A DNA stretch of 64,000 nucleotides from Mimachlamys varia (GCA_947623455.1 OX392528.1:55322322-55386321), one strand, 5' to 3'; counted from the first letter of the stretch, positions 45,670-60,200 are shown. Notes: generated by a model from the sequence alone, not told the origin. A program made the numbers and translations.

Positions 45670-46658
45670 ATATTCTTCTTGACCTGAACTAAAGAACACT
45701 ATGATGCAATATTTGACATGAACTAAGACACCATTATATGTTATTTGACATGAACTAAGACACCATTATATGCTATTTGACATGAACTAAAGAACACCAT
45801 TATTAGATATTTGACATGAAATAAACAACACCATTATAAGATATTTGACATGAACTAAACAACACCATCCCGTGGCTGAGCCTATATAGCTATTGGGCGG
45901 GTCCTCAGGTGGTAGATAGGGGGATGCCCTCTCCTTGAGGGGTAGCACCTGAAAAATACCGGAATAGAGTGTCGCGGACCACATAGACTGGGTAGATGGA
46001 GCTCGTTAACCAGTGGTAGCTAGTCCGTGAAGGAGAAGGAAATCTCGATCTCTTATTCCAAAACCTGGGCAAACGGAGTTCAATAGCCTTGGGAGGTAGT
46101 CCGCCTAGGAGAAGGAAAACTCTGAATCCAAACCAACTGGTCCTCCAGGTTGGGGGTTGGACACCGAGCTAACAACCCTGTTCTTGAAAAAAAAAAAAAC
46201 AAGTTACGGAAACAGCAACAAGGGAAAACAACACTGCTGGGCATGATTGGCTACCTGCGTCGTCACAAGATACACGTATGACGACAGTGGTGACCGTTCA
46301 GAAGCTGGCCCAGAACAGACAGGAGTGGCGCTCCTTTGTTGCTGCCCTACATGCCAACCGGCAAAACAGGCATAAGTGTGTGAGTGTAAACAACACCATG
46401 TTTTTTTATATGAACTAAACAACACCATTATAAGATATTCAACATGAACTAAAGAAAACCAGTATGCATTATTTGACACGAACTAAACAACACCATCATA
46501 CAATATTTGACATGAACTAAAAGACACTATTATAAGATTTTGACGTGAACAAAAGAAAACCATTATCAGTGATATGACATTAACTAAACAACACTTTATA
46601 ATGTTAGTTGATATGGACCACAATCACCTTTTTTAAACACAACTGCCCAGAGAGAGAT
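45670..46658. repeat. Decayed left flank of the 35-bp satellite
   Basis: Diverged monomers of about 35 bases, TTGACATGAACTAA followed by AGAACACCATTAT, occur at 45690-45868 and again at 46387-46620. They share the ACACCATTA core and the TGACAT..ACTA order with the main array but differ at many bases and in length. A retrotransposon derivative interrupts them (45869-46386), and about 50 bases of unrelated sequence separate them from the clean array. Confidence 0.8.
45869..46386 (+). mobile_element. Non-LTR retrotransposon deletion derivative, 518 bp
   Basis: The insert is bounded by the 13-base direct repeat TAAACAACACCAT (45856-45868 and 46387-46399), which looks like a target-site duplication within satellite monomers. 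Its right part has an open frame with VQKLAQNRQEWRSFVAAL and HANR (about 46290-46370), matching the extreme C-terminus of many LINE ORF2 proteins, where LAQDRxxWRxxV is common. The left part, with CCGTGGCTGAGCC, repeated AGTCCG and AGGAGAAGGAAA words and an internal A run at 46187, resembles a LINE leader. The whole appears to be a leader joined to a 3' coding tail with the polymerase deleted. Family and boundaries are inferred. Confidence 0.5.
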
Positions 46659-49600
46659 ATAGAACACCATTAGACGTTGATGTGACATCAACTATAGAAC
46701 ACCATTAGACATTGATGTGACATCAACTATAGAACATCATTAGAGATTGATGTTACATCAACTATAGAACACCATTAGACATTGATGTGACATCAACTAT
46801 AGAACACCATTAGACATTGATGTGACATCAACTATAGAACACCAATAGACGTTGATGTGACATCAACTATAGAACACCATTAGACATTGATGTGACATCA
46901 ACTATAGAACACCAATAGACGTTGATGTGACATCAACTATAGAACACCATTAGACATTGATGTGACATCAACTATAGAACATCATTAGACATTGATGTTA
47001 CATCAACTATAGAACACGATTAGACATTGATGTGACATCAACTATAGAACGCCATCAGACGTTGATGTGACATCAAATGTAGAACACCATTAGACGTTGA
47101 TTTGACATCAACTATAGAACATCATTAAACGTTGATGTGACATCAACTATAGAACACCATTAGACGTTGATTTGACATCAACTATTGAACACCATTAGAC
47201 GTTGATGTGACATCAACTATAGAACGCCATTAGACGTTGATGTTACACCAACTATAGAACACCATTAGGTGTTGATGTGACATCAACTATAGAACATCAT
47301 TAAACGTTGATGTGACATCAACTATAGAACACCATTAGACGTCGATGTGACATCAACTATAGAACACCATTAGACGTTGATGTGACATCAACTATTGAAC
47401 ATCATTAGACATTGATGTGACATCAACTATAGAACACCATTAGACATCGATGTGACATCAACTATAGAACACCATTAGACATTGATGTGACATCAACTAT
47501 AGAACGCCATTAGACGTTGATGTGACACCAACTATAGAACACCATTAGGTGTTGATGTGACATCAACTATAGAACATCATTAAACGTTGATGTGACATCA
47601 ACTATAGAACACCATTAGACGTCAATGTGACATCAACTATAGAACACCATTAGACATTGATGTGACATCAACTATTGAACATCATTAGACATTGATGTGA
47701 CATCAACTATAGAACACCATTAGAAGTTGATGTGACATCAACTATAGAACACCATTAGACATTGATGTGACATCAACTACACAACATCATTAGACGTCGA
47801 TGTGACATCAACTACAGAAAATCATTAGACGTTGATGTGACATCAATTATACAACACCATTAGACATTGATGTGACATCAACTATAACACACCATTAGAC
47901 GTTGATGTGACATCAACTATAGAACACCATTAGACATTGGTGTTACATCAACTATAGAACACCATTAGAGGTTGATGTGACATCAATTATAGAACACCAT
48001 TAGACGTTGATGTGACATCAACTATAGAACACCATTAGACGTTGGTGTTACATCAACTATAGAACACCATTAGAGGTTGATGTGACATCAATTATAGAAC
48101 ACCATTAGACGTTGATGTGACATCAACTATAGAACACCATTAGACATTGATGTGACATCAACTATAGTACACCATAAGACGTTGATGTGACATCAACTAT
48201 ACAACACCATAAGACGTTGATGTGACATCAACTATAGAACACCATTTGACGTTGACGTGACATCAACTATAACACACCATTAGACGTCGATGTGACAACA
48301 ACTATAGAACACCATTAGACATTGATGTGGCATCAACTATAGAACACCATTAGACATTGATGTGACATCAACTATAGAACACCATTAGACATTGATGTGG
48401 CATCAACTATAGAACACCATTAGACATTGATATGACATCAACTATAGAACACCATTAGACATTGATGTGGCATCAACTATAGAACACCATTAGACGTTGA
48501 TGTGACATCAACTATAGAACACCATTAGACATTGATGTGACATCAACTATAGAACATCATTAGAGATTGATGTTACATCAACTATAGAACACCATTAGAC
48601 ATTGATGTGACATCAACTATAGAACACCATTAGACATTGATGTGACATCAACTATAGAACACCAATAGACGTTGATGTGACATCAACTATAGAACACCAT
48701 TAGACATTGATGTGACATCAACTATAGAACACCAATAGACGTTGATGTGACATCAACTATAGAACACCATTAGACATTGATGTGACATCAACTATAGAAC
48801 ATCATTAGACATTGATGTTACATCAACTATAGAACACGATTAGACATTGATGTGACATCAACTATAGAACGCCATCAGACGTTGATGTGACATCAAATGT
48901 AGAACACCATTAGACGTTGATTTGACATCAACTATAGAACATCATTAAACGTTGATGTGACATCAACTATAGAACACCATTAGACGTTGATTTGACATCA
49001 ACTATTGAACACCATTAGACGTTGATGTGACATCAACTATAGAACGCCATTAGACGTTGATGTTACACCAACTATAGAACACCATTAGGTGTTGATGTGA
49101 CATCAACTATAGAACATCATTAAACGTTGATGTGACATCAACTATAGAACACCATTAGACGTCGATGTGACATCAACTATAGAACACCATTAGACGTTGA
49201 TGTGACATCAACTATTGAACATCATTAGACATTGATGTGACATCAACTATAGAACACCATTAGACGTCAATGTGACATCAACTATAGAACACCATTAGAC
49301 ATTGATGTGACATCAACTATTGAACATCATTAGACATTGATGTGACATCAACTATAGAACACCATTAGAAGTTGATGTGACATCAACTATAGAACACCAT
49401 TAGACATTGATGTGACATCAACTACACAACATCATTAGACGTCGATGTGACATCAACTACAGAAAATCATTAGACGTTGATGTGACATCAATTATACAAC
49501 ACCATTAGACATTGATGTGACATCAACTATAACACACCATTAGACGTTGATGTGACATCAACTATAGAACACCATTAGACATTGGTGTTACATCAACTAT

Positions 49601-52600
49601 AGAACACCATTAGAGGTTGATGTGACATCAATTATAGAACACCATTAGACGTTGATGTGACATCAACTATAGAACACCATTAGACGTTGGTGTTACATCA
49701 ACTATAGAACACCATTAGAGGTTGATGTGACATCAATTATAGAACACCATTAGACGTTGATGTGACATCAACTATAGAACACCATTAGACATTGATGTGA
49801 CATCAACTATAGTACACCATAAGACGTTGATGTGACATCAACTATACAACACCATAAGACGTTGATGTGACATCAACTATAGAACACCATTTGACGTTGA
49901 TGTTACACCAACTATAGAACACCATTAGGTGTTGATGTGACATCAACTATAGAACATCATTAAACGTTGATGTGACATCAACTATAGAACACCATTAGAC
50001 GTCGATGTGACATCAACTATAGAACACCATTAGACGTTGATGTGACATCAACTATTGAACATCATTAGACATTGATGTGACATCAACTATAGAACACCAT
50101 TAGACATCGATGTGACATCAACTATAGAACACCATTAGACATTGATGTGACATCAACTATAGAACTTCATTAGACGTTGATGTGACACCAACTATAGAAC
50201 ACCATTAGGTGTTGATGTGACATCAACTATAGAACATCATTAAACGTTGATGTGACATCAACTATAGAACACCATTAGACGTCAATGTGACATCAACTAT
50301 AGAACACCATTAGACATTGATGTGACATCAACTATTGAACATCATTAGACATTGATGTGACATCAACTATAGAACACCATTAGAAGTTGATGTGACATCA
50401 ACTATAGAACACCATTAGACATTGATGTGACATCAACTACACAACATCATTAGACGTCGATGTGACATCAACTACAGAAAATCATTAGACGTTGATGTGA
50501 CATCAATTATACAACACCATTAGACATTGATGTGACATCAACTATAACACACCATTAGACGTTGATGTGACATCAACTATAGAACACCATTAGACATTGG
50601 TGTTACATCAACTATAGAACACCATTAGAGGTTGATGTGACATCAATTATAGAACACCATTAGACGTTGATGTGACATCAACTATAGAACACCATTAGAC
50701 GTTGGTGTTACATCAACTATAGAACACCATTAGAGGTTGATGTGACATCAATTATAGAACACCATTAGACGTTGATGTGACATCAACTATAGAACACCAT
50801 TAGACATTGATGTGACATCAACTATAGTACACCATAAGACGTTGATGTGACATCAACTATACAACACCATAAGACTTTGATGTGACATCAACTATAGAAC
50901 ACCATTTGACGTTGACGTGACATCAACTATAACACACCATTAGACGTCGATGTGACAACAACTATAGAACACCATTAGACATTGATGTGGCATCAACTAT
51001 AGAACACCATTAGACATTGATGTGACATCAACTATAGAACACCATTAGACATTGATGTGGCATCAACTATAGAACACCATTAGACATTGATATGACATCA
51101 ACTATAGAACACCATTAGACATTGATGTGGCATCAACTATAGAACACCATTAGACGTTGATGTGACATCAACTATAGAACACCATTAGACATTGATGTGA
51201 CATCAACTATAGAACATCATTAGAGATTGATGTTACATCAACTATAGAACACCATTAGACATTGATGTGACATCAACTATAGAACACCATTAGACATTGA
51301 TGTGACATCAACTATAGAACACCAATAGACGTTGATGTGACATCAACTATAGAACACCATTAGACATTGATGTGACATCAACTATAGAACACCAATAGAC
51401 GTTGATGTGACATCAACTATAGAACACCATTAGACATTGATGTGACATCAACTATAGAACATCATTAGACATTGATGTTACATCAACTATAGAACACGAT
51501 TAGACATTGATGTGACATCAACTATAGAACGCCATCAGACGTTGATGTGACATCAAATGTAGAACACCATTAGACGTTGATTTGACATCAACTATAGAAC
51601 ATCATTAAACGTTGATGTGACATCAACTATAGAACACCATTAGACGTTGATTTGACATCAACTATTGAACACCATTAGACGTTGATGTGACATCAACTAT
51701 AGAACGCCATTAGACGTTGATGTTACACCAACTATAGAACACCATTAGGTGTTGATGTGACATCAACTATAGAACATCATTAAACGTTGATGTGACATCA
51801 ACTATAGAACACCATTAGACGTCGATGTGACATCAACTATAGAACACCATTAGACGTTGATGTGACATCAACTATTGAACATCATTAGACATTGATGTGA
51901 CATCAACTATAGAACACCATTAGACATCGATGTGACATCAACTATAGAACACCATTAGACATTGATGTGACATCAACTATAGAACGCCATTAGACGTTGA
52001 TGTGACACCAACTATAGAACACCATTAGGTGTTGATGTGACATCAACTATAGAACATCATTAAACGTTGATGTGACATCAACTATAGAACACCATTAGAC
52101 GTCAATGTGACATCAACTATAGAACACCATTAGACATTGATGTGACATCAACTATTGAACATCATTAGACATTGATGTGACATCAACTATAGAACACCAT
52201 TAGAAGTTGATGTGACATCAACTATAGAACACCATTAGACATTGATGTGACATCAACTACACAACATCATTAGACGTCGATGTGACATCAACTACAGAAA
52301 ATCATTAGACGTTGATGTGACATCAATTATACAACACCATTAGACATTGATGTGACATCAACTATAACACACCATTAGACGTTGATGTGACATCAACTAT
52401 AGAACACCATTAGACATTGGTGTTACATCAACTATAGAACACCATTAGAGGTTGATGTGACATCAATTATAGAACACCATTAGACGTTGATGTGACATCA
52501 ACTATAGAACACCATTAGACGTTGGTGTTACATCAACTATAGAACACCATTAGAGGTTGATGTGACATCAATTATAGAACACCATTAGACGTTGATGTGA

Positions 52601-55600
52601 CATCAACTATAGAACACCATTAGACATTGATGTGACATCAACTATAGTACACCATAAGACGTTGATGTGACATCAACTATACAACACCATAAGACGTTGA
52701 TGTGACATCAACTATAGAACACCATTTGACGTTGACGTGACATCAACTATAACACACCATTAGACGTCGATGTGACAACAACTATAGAACACCATTAGAC
52801 ATTGATGTGGCATCAACTATAGAACACCATTAGACATTGATGTGACATCAACTATAGAACACCATTAGACATTGATGTGGCATCAACTATAGAACACCAT
52901 TAGACATTGATATGACATCAACTATAGAACACCATTAGACATTGATGTGGCATCAACTATAGAACACCATTAGACGCCGATGTGACATCAACTATAGAAC
53001 ACCATTAGACATTGATGTGGCATCAACTATAGAACACCATTAGACATTGATGTGACATCAACTATAGAACACCATTAGACGTTGATGTGACATCAACTAT
53101 AGAACACCATTAGACATTGATGTGACATCAACTATAGAACACCATTAGACATTGGTGTTACATCAACTATAGAACACCATTAGAGGTTGATGTGACATCA
53201 ATTATAGAACACCATTAGACGTTGATGTGACATCAACTATAGAACACCATTAGACGTTGATGTGACATCAACTATAGAACACCATTAGACATTGATGTGA
53301 CATCAACTATAGTACACCATAAGACGTTGATGTGACATCAACTATACAACACCATAAGACGTTGATGTGACATCAACTATAGAACACCATTTGACGTTGA
53401 CGTGACATCAGCTATAATACACCATTAGACGTCGATGTGACAACAACTATAGAACACCATTAGACATTGATTTGACATCAACTATAGAACACCATTAGAC
53501 ATTGATGTGGCATCAACTATAGAACACCATGAGACATTGATGTGACATCAACTATAGAACACCATTAGACGTTGATGTGACATCAACTATAGAACACCAT
53601 TAGACATTGATGTGACATCAACTATAGAACACCATTAGACATTGATGTGGCATCAACTATAGAACACCATTAGACGCCGATGTGACATCAACTATAGAAC
53701 ACCATTAGACATTGATGTGACATCAACTATAGAACACCATTAGACGTCGATGTGACATCAACTATAGAACGCCATTAGGCATTGATGTGACATCAGCTAT
53801 AGAACACCATTAGACATTGATGTGACATCAACTATACAACACCATTAGACATTGATGTGACATCAACTATAGAACACCATTAGACGTTGATGTGATATCA
53901 ACTATACAACACCATTAGACATTGATGTGACATCAACTATAGAAGCATTAGACGTTGATGTGACATCAACTATAGAACGTCACTAGACGTTGATGTGACA
54001 TCAACTATACAACACCATTAGACATTGATGTGGCATCAACTATAGAACACCATTAGACATTGATGTGACATCAACTATAGAACACCATTAGACGTCGATG
54101 TGACATCACCTATAGAACACCATTAGAGCCGATGTGACATCAACTATAGAACACCATTAGACGTTGATGTTACATCAACTATAGAACACCATTAGACGTT
54201 GATGTTACATCAGCTATAACACACCATAAGACGTTGATGTAACATCAACTATAACACACCATAAGACGTTGATGTGACATCAATTATACAACACCATAAG
54301 ACGTTGATGTGACATCAACTATAGAACACCATTAGACGTTGATGTGACATCAACTATAACACACCATAAGACGTTGATGTGACATCAACTATAACACACC
54401 ATAAGACGTTGATGTGACATCAACTATAGAACACCATTAGACATTGATGTGACATCAACTATAACACACCATTAGACGTTGATGTGACATCAACTATAGA
54501 ACACCATTAGACATTGATGTGACATCAACTATAGAACACCATTAGACATTGATGTGGCATCAACTATAGAACACCAATAGACATCGATGTGACATCAACT
54601 ATAGAACACCATTAGACGTCGATGTGACATCAACTGTAGAACACCATTAGACGTCGATGTGACATCAACTATACAACACCATTGGACGTCGATGTGACAT
54701 CAACTATAGAACACCATTAGACGTTGATGTTACATCAACTATAGAACACCATTAGACGTTGATGTTACATCAGCTATAACACACTATAAGACGTTGATGT
54801 AACATCAACTATAACACACCATAAGACGTTGATGTGACATCAACTATAGAACACCATTAGACGTTGATGTTACATCAGCTATAACACACTATAAGACGTT
54901 GATGTAACATCAACTATAACACACCATAAGACGTTGATGTGACATCAACTATAGAACACCATTAGACGTTGATGTTACATCAGCTATAACACACCATAAG
55001 ACGTTGATGTGACATCAACTATAACACACCATAAGACGTTGATGTGACATCAACTATAGAACACCATTAGACATTGATGTGAGATCAACTATAGAACACC
55101 ATTAGACATTGATGTGACATCAACTATAGAACACCATTAGACATTGATGTGACATCAACTATAGAACACCATTAGACGTTGATGGGACATCAACTATAAC
55201 ACACCATAAGACGTTGATGTGACATCAACTATACAACACCATTAGACGTTGATGTGACATCAACTATAACACACCATTAGACGTTGATTTTACATCAACT
55301 ATAGAACACCATTAGACGTTGATGTGACATCAACTATAGAACACCATTAGACATTGATGTGACATCAACTATAACACACCATAAGACGTTGATGTTACAT
55401 CAATTATACAACACCATCAGACATTGATGTGACATCAATTATAGAACACCATTAGACGTTGATGTGACATCAACTATAGAACACCATTAGACATTGATGT
55501 GACATCAACTATAACACACCATAAGACGTTGATGTTACATCAATTATAGAACGCCATTAGACATTGATGTGACATCAACTATAGAACACCATTAGACATT

Positions 55601-56502
55601 GATGTGACATCAACTATAACACACCATAAGACGTTGATGTTACATCAACTATAGAACACCATTAGACGTTGATGTGACATCAACTATAGAACACCATTAG
55701 ACGTTGATGTGACATCAACTATAGAACACCATTAGACGTTGATGTGACACCAACTATAGAACACCATTAGACGTTGATTTGACATCAACTATTGAACATC
55801 ATTAGACATTGATGTGACATCAACTATAGAACACCATTAGACGTTGATGTGACATCAACTATAGAACACCATTAGACGTTGATGTGACACCAACTATAGA
55901 ACACCATTAGACGTTGATTTGACATCAACTATTGAACACCATTAGACGTTGATGTGACATCAACTATAGAACACCATTAGACGTTGATGTGACACCAACT
56001 ATAGAACACCATTAGACGTTGATTTGACATCAACTATTGAACATCATTAGACATTGATGTGACATCAACTATAGAACACCATTAGACGTTGATGTGACAT
56101 CAACTATAGAACACCATTAGACGTTGATGTGACACCAACTATAGAACACCATTAGACGTTGATTTGACATCAACTATTGAACACCATTAGACATTGATGT
56201 GACATCAACTATAGAACACCAATAGACGTTGATGTGACATCAACTATAGAACACCATTAGACATTGATGTGACATCAATTATAGAACGCCATTAGACATT
56301 GATGTGACATCAACTATAGAACACCAATAGACGTTGATGTGACATCAACTATTGAACACCATTAGACGTTGATGTGACATCAATTATAGAACACCATTAG
56401 ACATTGATGTGACATCAACTATAGAACGCCATTAGACGTTGATGTGACATCAACTATAGAACGCCATTAGACATTGATGTGACATTAGCTACAGAACACC
56501 AT
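46659..56502. repeat. 35-bp satellite array, about 281 copies
   Basis: Uninterrupted head-to-tail monomers of 35 bases reading ATAGAACACCATTAGAC then RTTGATGTGACATCAACT. Monomers with G at the variable site contain the 17-base palindrome GTTGATGTGACATCAAC. Variation is confined to a few sites (ATT/GTT/GTC, ACC/ATC, TGTGACATC/TGTTACATC, ACATC/ACACC). A few monomers are shortened, near 53941 and 54125. Marker monomers recur at 1,820-base (52-monomer) spacing, showing higher-order repeats over the first 6.3 kb. All six frames are closed by stops and 35 is not a multiple of three, so it is noncoding. It is not a CRISPR array, because there are no spacers. Confidence 0.98.
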
Positions 56503-57035
56503 ACGCAATCGCTGTTGCCTGCTATTTTGGTATGTTTTATTCCAATACCAATCAGACATGTAAACTTTATATGTTTAACGAGACACAAGATTTACCTATA
56601 TTAATAACACTTGTTGCCCAAATGTTAGCGCGCGGCGTCATAAGTGACATCATTTGTTTGTAAAGGTAACAGTGTGTTAAGCCTACATTTTCCCGACTAT
56701 TCCCAGCACTATAATGACGTCACGATGGAAATGACGTATAACATACCCAGCATGGAGGAAACGTTTGTTTACGAAATTACCCAATAGCGTTATACATTAA
56801 ATCACATCAACTAAAGAACACCATCTGGCACTAAATGACGCCAGATAAAGAACATCTTTTCACACTAAAAGACGTCAACAAATTAAAAACACCATTTGAG
56901 CTAAATGACGTAAACTTAGTTCACTATCTAACATCATTTCTAACACCATTAAACGCCGTTCAGTTAATGGTATTGATAAAACACCATTTCACACTATTTG
57001 ACATCGAATAATAGGCTGTATGACATCATATGAAG
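56503..57035. repeat. Right flank of the satellite: unique insert then decayed monomers
   Basis: The clean array stops at 56502. About 290 bases of non-repetitive sequence follow. From about 56796 to 57035 diverged monomers reappear (ATCAACTAAAGAACACCATC, AAATGACG, AACACCATTT). They resemble the left-flank monomers, with ACTAAAGAACACC, more than the core ones. Confidence 0.75.
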
Positions 57036-60014
57036 GACTTTATTTGACGGATTGGCAGTTAATCAACAAAGTAATTGTTATTTGTTTTAAACTCGCTATA
57101 CATATGACCTCATTCGTACAGTTTTTTCGTAACTTGTACATACTTAGGCAACCAAATACATGCATCACGTGACACCATCGCTAGAGATATAGCCCCATTT
57201 TAGGGATATCGATCGAAAAAAGATAAGTAAAAAAAAAAACGAAATTTATCTTTGATCGAAAGTTAGCTCTTTTTCTAATTTACATATAGATGTATCATTG
57301 CTTTAAGGCATTTCCCTATAAAACGACTGTTTGTCGCTTCCGAACACACGGATTCATCAATTGATAAAAAAACGGGTTAAAAAATCATGGAAATAAAAGA
57401 AATGGATCTATCCTTGTTTTCCCTTCGTGTCAGACTGAAGAGAATCAAGAAAAGTAATTTACAGATTTATCGCAAGCGTTTTCTCTTGTCGAGAAAATCA
57501 TATATACAAAATAGATTTGGAATTCGGCTGCTTGATAATAGACGTTTGCTTTAGTAAGCGGTCTTTATTGTAGTTCGTTTTTTTTTTTTTTCTCTATATA
57601 TTTAATTTAAAGCTGAGATGATTATTTTTCATCACAATCAAATCGTAAGAGGCTGGATTCTGGTTTATCTCCTTCTTTTTATACATATCAATTTTGGTTT
57701 TTTATCATTTTGGGTGTTTTCTTTATAGATATTTTGTTCTTTAATCAGTGCCTATCCGATTCATGGGACGGTCGCTTTCTGCTGACATCCTGTCGCGAGT
57801 GACAATTAGCTAAACGGCCTTAAATGAAATAAATCCGGATTTAAATTAATCCATTTCCAATTTAAAACATCTAAGAGGTATACGACACAGGGACTTGAAA
57901 ATTTGTTATAGATAGTTTATGAACTACACGGAGGTGTTCATAGTAATTTTACACTTTTGAGGGATTAAGATCAATTTTCCATAATATAGCCTTTATGACC
58001 ATTGAGGGGGAAGGGGGCATTTTTATCGAAAATTGATCTATACACCCCCCCCCTCCCCCAAATGTGTAAAGTTACTCCAAACACTCTCGCCCAGTTTAGA
58101 CCCAAAACAAGCTGTAACAAATTCTCAGGTCCCTGTGGTATACCGATATATATTTCCCTTGTAGTTTTTAGCGAAAGCGACCGACGCAATAATTTATCTT
58201 GAAGGAAATCTTGACGACTTAAACTTAGCTTGAATTACAATGGTTGTTTTGTAATGAATTTCTTCATTAGCTGTTAAATAGTCCTTGTTAGGCCGATTCC
58301 ATTAAACTGTTCTCAAAACATTGTCCTTTTTCGAACGATGTCAATCTTCGATGAATCACGATGCAAATCTGAAATTCAAAATCACGTAACTCATCAGTAC
58401 TTCAATCGAACGTGAAGAGCTCAAACCTATATCCCGGAAATTAAAATATATTCAATATTTATAAATAGAAAATGAACAGAGCAATGCTCGTATTTTAGAG
58501 GGAATCAACGGATTTATTTTCTTTGTTTACTAAAAGATAAAATTTAAAGTCAATGAAATTGCAAATAAAAGTGTATATTTATATATATATAATTACGCAT
58601 TAATAGATAAAATGGTACAGATAATAGACGTTGTGATTCAACCCTTCTTTTCTTTGTTCTTGTCTAAACATCTTCATCCTCCAGTTTCCTCCCCTATTTG
58701 TCTTTTTACCTTTGTCATTCCCAAAATCCTTCTCTATCCAACGTCAATCGCGTCTGTCTCCCTGTTACACTAAGATATGTTTTACTTCCGGACTTTTTTG
58801 TTATATTCCTCAATGCCATTGTTCCACATCTTGCCCCCCCCCATCCCCCTCCCCCGGGCCACCAACATCCTGTCCTCTTCCAGGGACGTATCTTACTTAG
58901 TACTGACCATGGGTATTGGGTGGATATATTTCAGACCGGGGCCAGGTTACGTCAACCCTAGTAAGGTACGTACCAGATGTCAACGCCCAGCCCCCCCCCC
59001 CCCCCCCCCCATCCCCCATCCCCCACTCACCCGACGTAAAGTGAACATCTTAAGCAAACAGAGTTAACCCATTTTATAAAACAAAATCATGTTTTTATTG
59101 AATTTCATATAAGCATACATGTTTTCTCTGAAAACACATTAAGTATGCGGAAAGCAGTTGCCTTGTATTTGTGTGTGACTTGTTTTGATGTGTTTGGAAT
59201 CACCTAATTGTACTGGATTATAGGCAGAGCTACATGCATGCGCACCTAGTCCTCCCCAATACAAATATGCATGGGAACACCCAACCTTAGTCAAGTTAAA
59301 TAATCAGAAATTAATTCTCGACAAGAAACCGCAAAACTCCACCTTTTTCAGTTAGTTCTGTTTTTTTACAGTTCAAATATCCTAATATCTTAAGACAAGT
59401 GGAAAAATGTAAAAGATGCAATTTTAGGGCTGAACTGGTTTAATTAGATCTAGGTATGAAATACTATAATTTCGCACACTAAAATGTCTGTAATTGAGTG
59501 ACGCGCGAAGGAAGACCTGCCAGTCCGATTACAGACTAAGGGGGATACCTTTACACTTCAGCGCCCCCTTCCGGACGACTCTACATCGCCATGACAGCAA
59601 GCTGACCTCGGCCACACCCATAAAACGCACGTTTACTCGCTTCTGTTCTTTCTTTTCTTCCCATTTTTCTTTCTTCTTAATTTTTGGTATGACACATCCC
59701 ACATGAATGGAGGTTTGGATTATCAATTGTATTTCTTTTTATTTCAGCGCGATCGATTTTGTCTTACGTGCGTAAACGTGTATGATTTGGTATTTAATTA
59801 GCATAATTCGCACTTCATGGAAACTTCGATATAATGCTGGGTTTCGTTAGACATTTCAGCTTAAAATCGGCGGAATGTTTTTTTTTTAATATATATATAG
59901 AGAGAGTGTCTCGAAGGTTCATTTGTTTTCTTTGTGTTTTGTTTACTGTTTTGTTTTTGTCTTTACAAAAGTCTGTTCAAATGGTTTGGTTTATTTTGTT
60001 TTACGACCTATCAA
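57036..60014. other. Intergenic DNA right of the satellite
   Basis: No gene recognised. There are A/T tracts near 57230 and 57580, C-rich stretches near 58050 and 58830-58860, and the poly-C run listed separately. Short open frames over the C-rich parts are proline-rich by composition only. Confidence 0.6.
58991..59010. repeat. Poly-C tract, 20 bases
   Basis: A run of 20 cytosines followed by short ATCCCCC repeats. The length is likely variable or uncertain. Confidence 0.95.
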
Positions 60015-60200
60015 CAGCCAGGGTCATTTAAGGACGTGCCGGGTTTTGGAGGTAGAGGAAAGCCGGAGTACCCGGAGAAAAAACACCGACCTATGGTCAG
60101 TACCTGGCAACTGCCCCACGTGGGTTTCGAACTCGTATAATCCAGAGGTGGAAGGTTAGTGGTAAAATGTCGGGACACCTTAACCACTTGCCCAATGCGT
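60015..60200 (-). mobile_element. tRNA-derived SINE, minus strand
   Basis: Read on the minus strand it starts with a tRNA-like head containing an A-box-like TGGGCAAGTGGT (60196-60185) and B-box-like AGTTCGAAACC (60133-60123), 62 bases apart, the spacing of a long-variable-arm tRNA such as Leu or Ser. The body that follows reads GTGGGGCAGTTGCCAGGTAC and TGACCATAGGTCGGTG, then a TCTCCGGGTACTCCGGC phrase, which I recognise as a widespread conserved SINE body in molluscs. The head has several substitutions from a true tRNA, so this is an old copy. The left end is approximate. Confidence 0.7.

Noticed and set aside
46659..56502. CRISPR array
   Set aside because: Repeats are directly abutting 35-base monomers with no unique spacers, and the setting is an animal genome.
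58698..59067. Proline-rich proteins over C-rich DNA
   Set aside because: Three frames are open in the same place because of poly-C tracts; none resembles a known protein.
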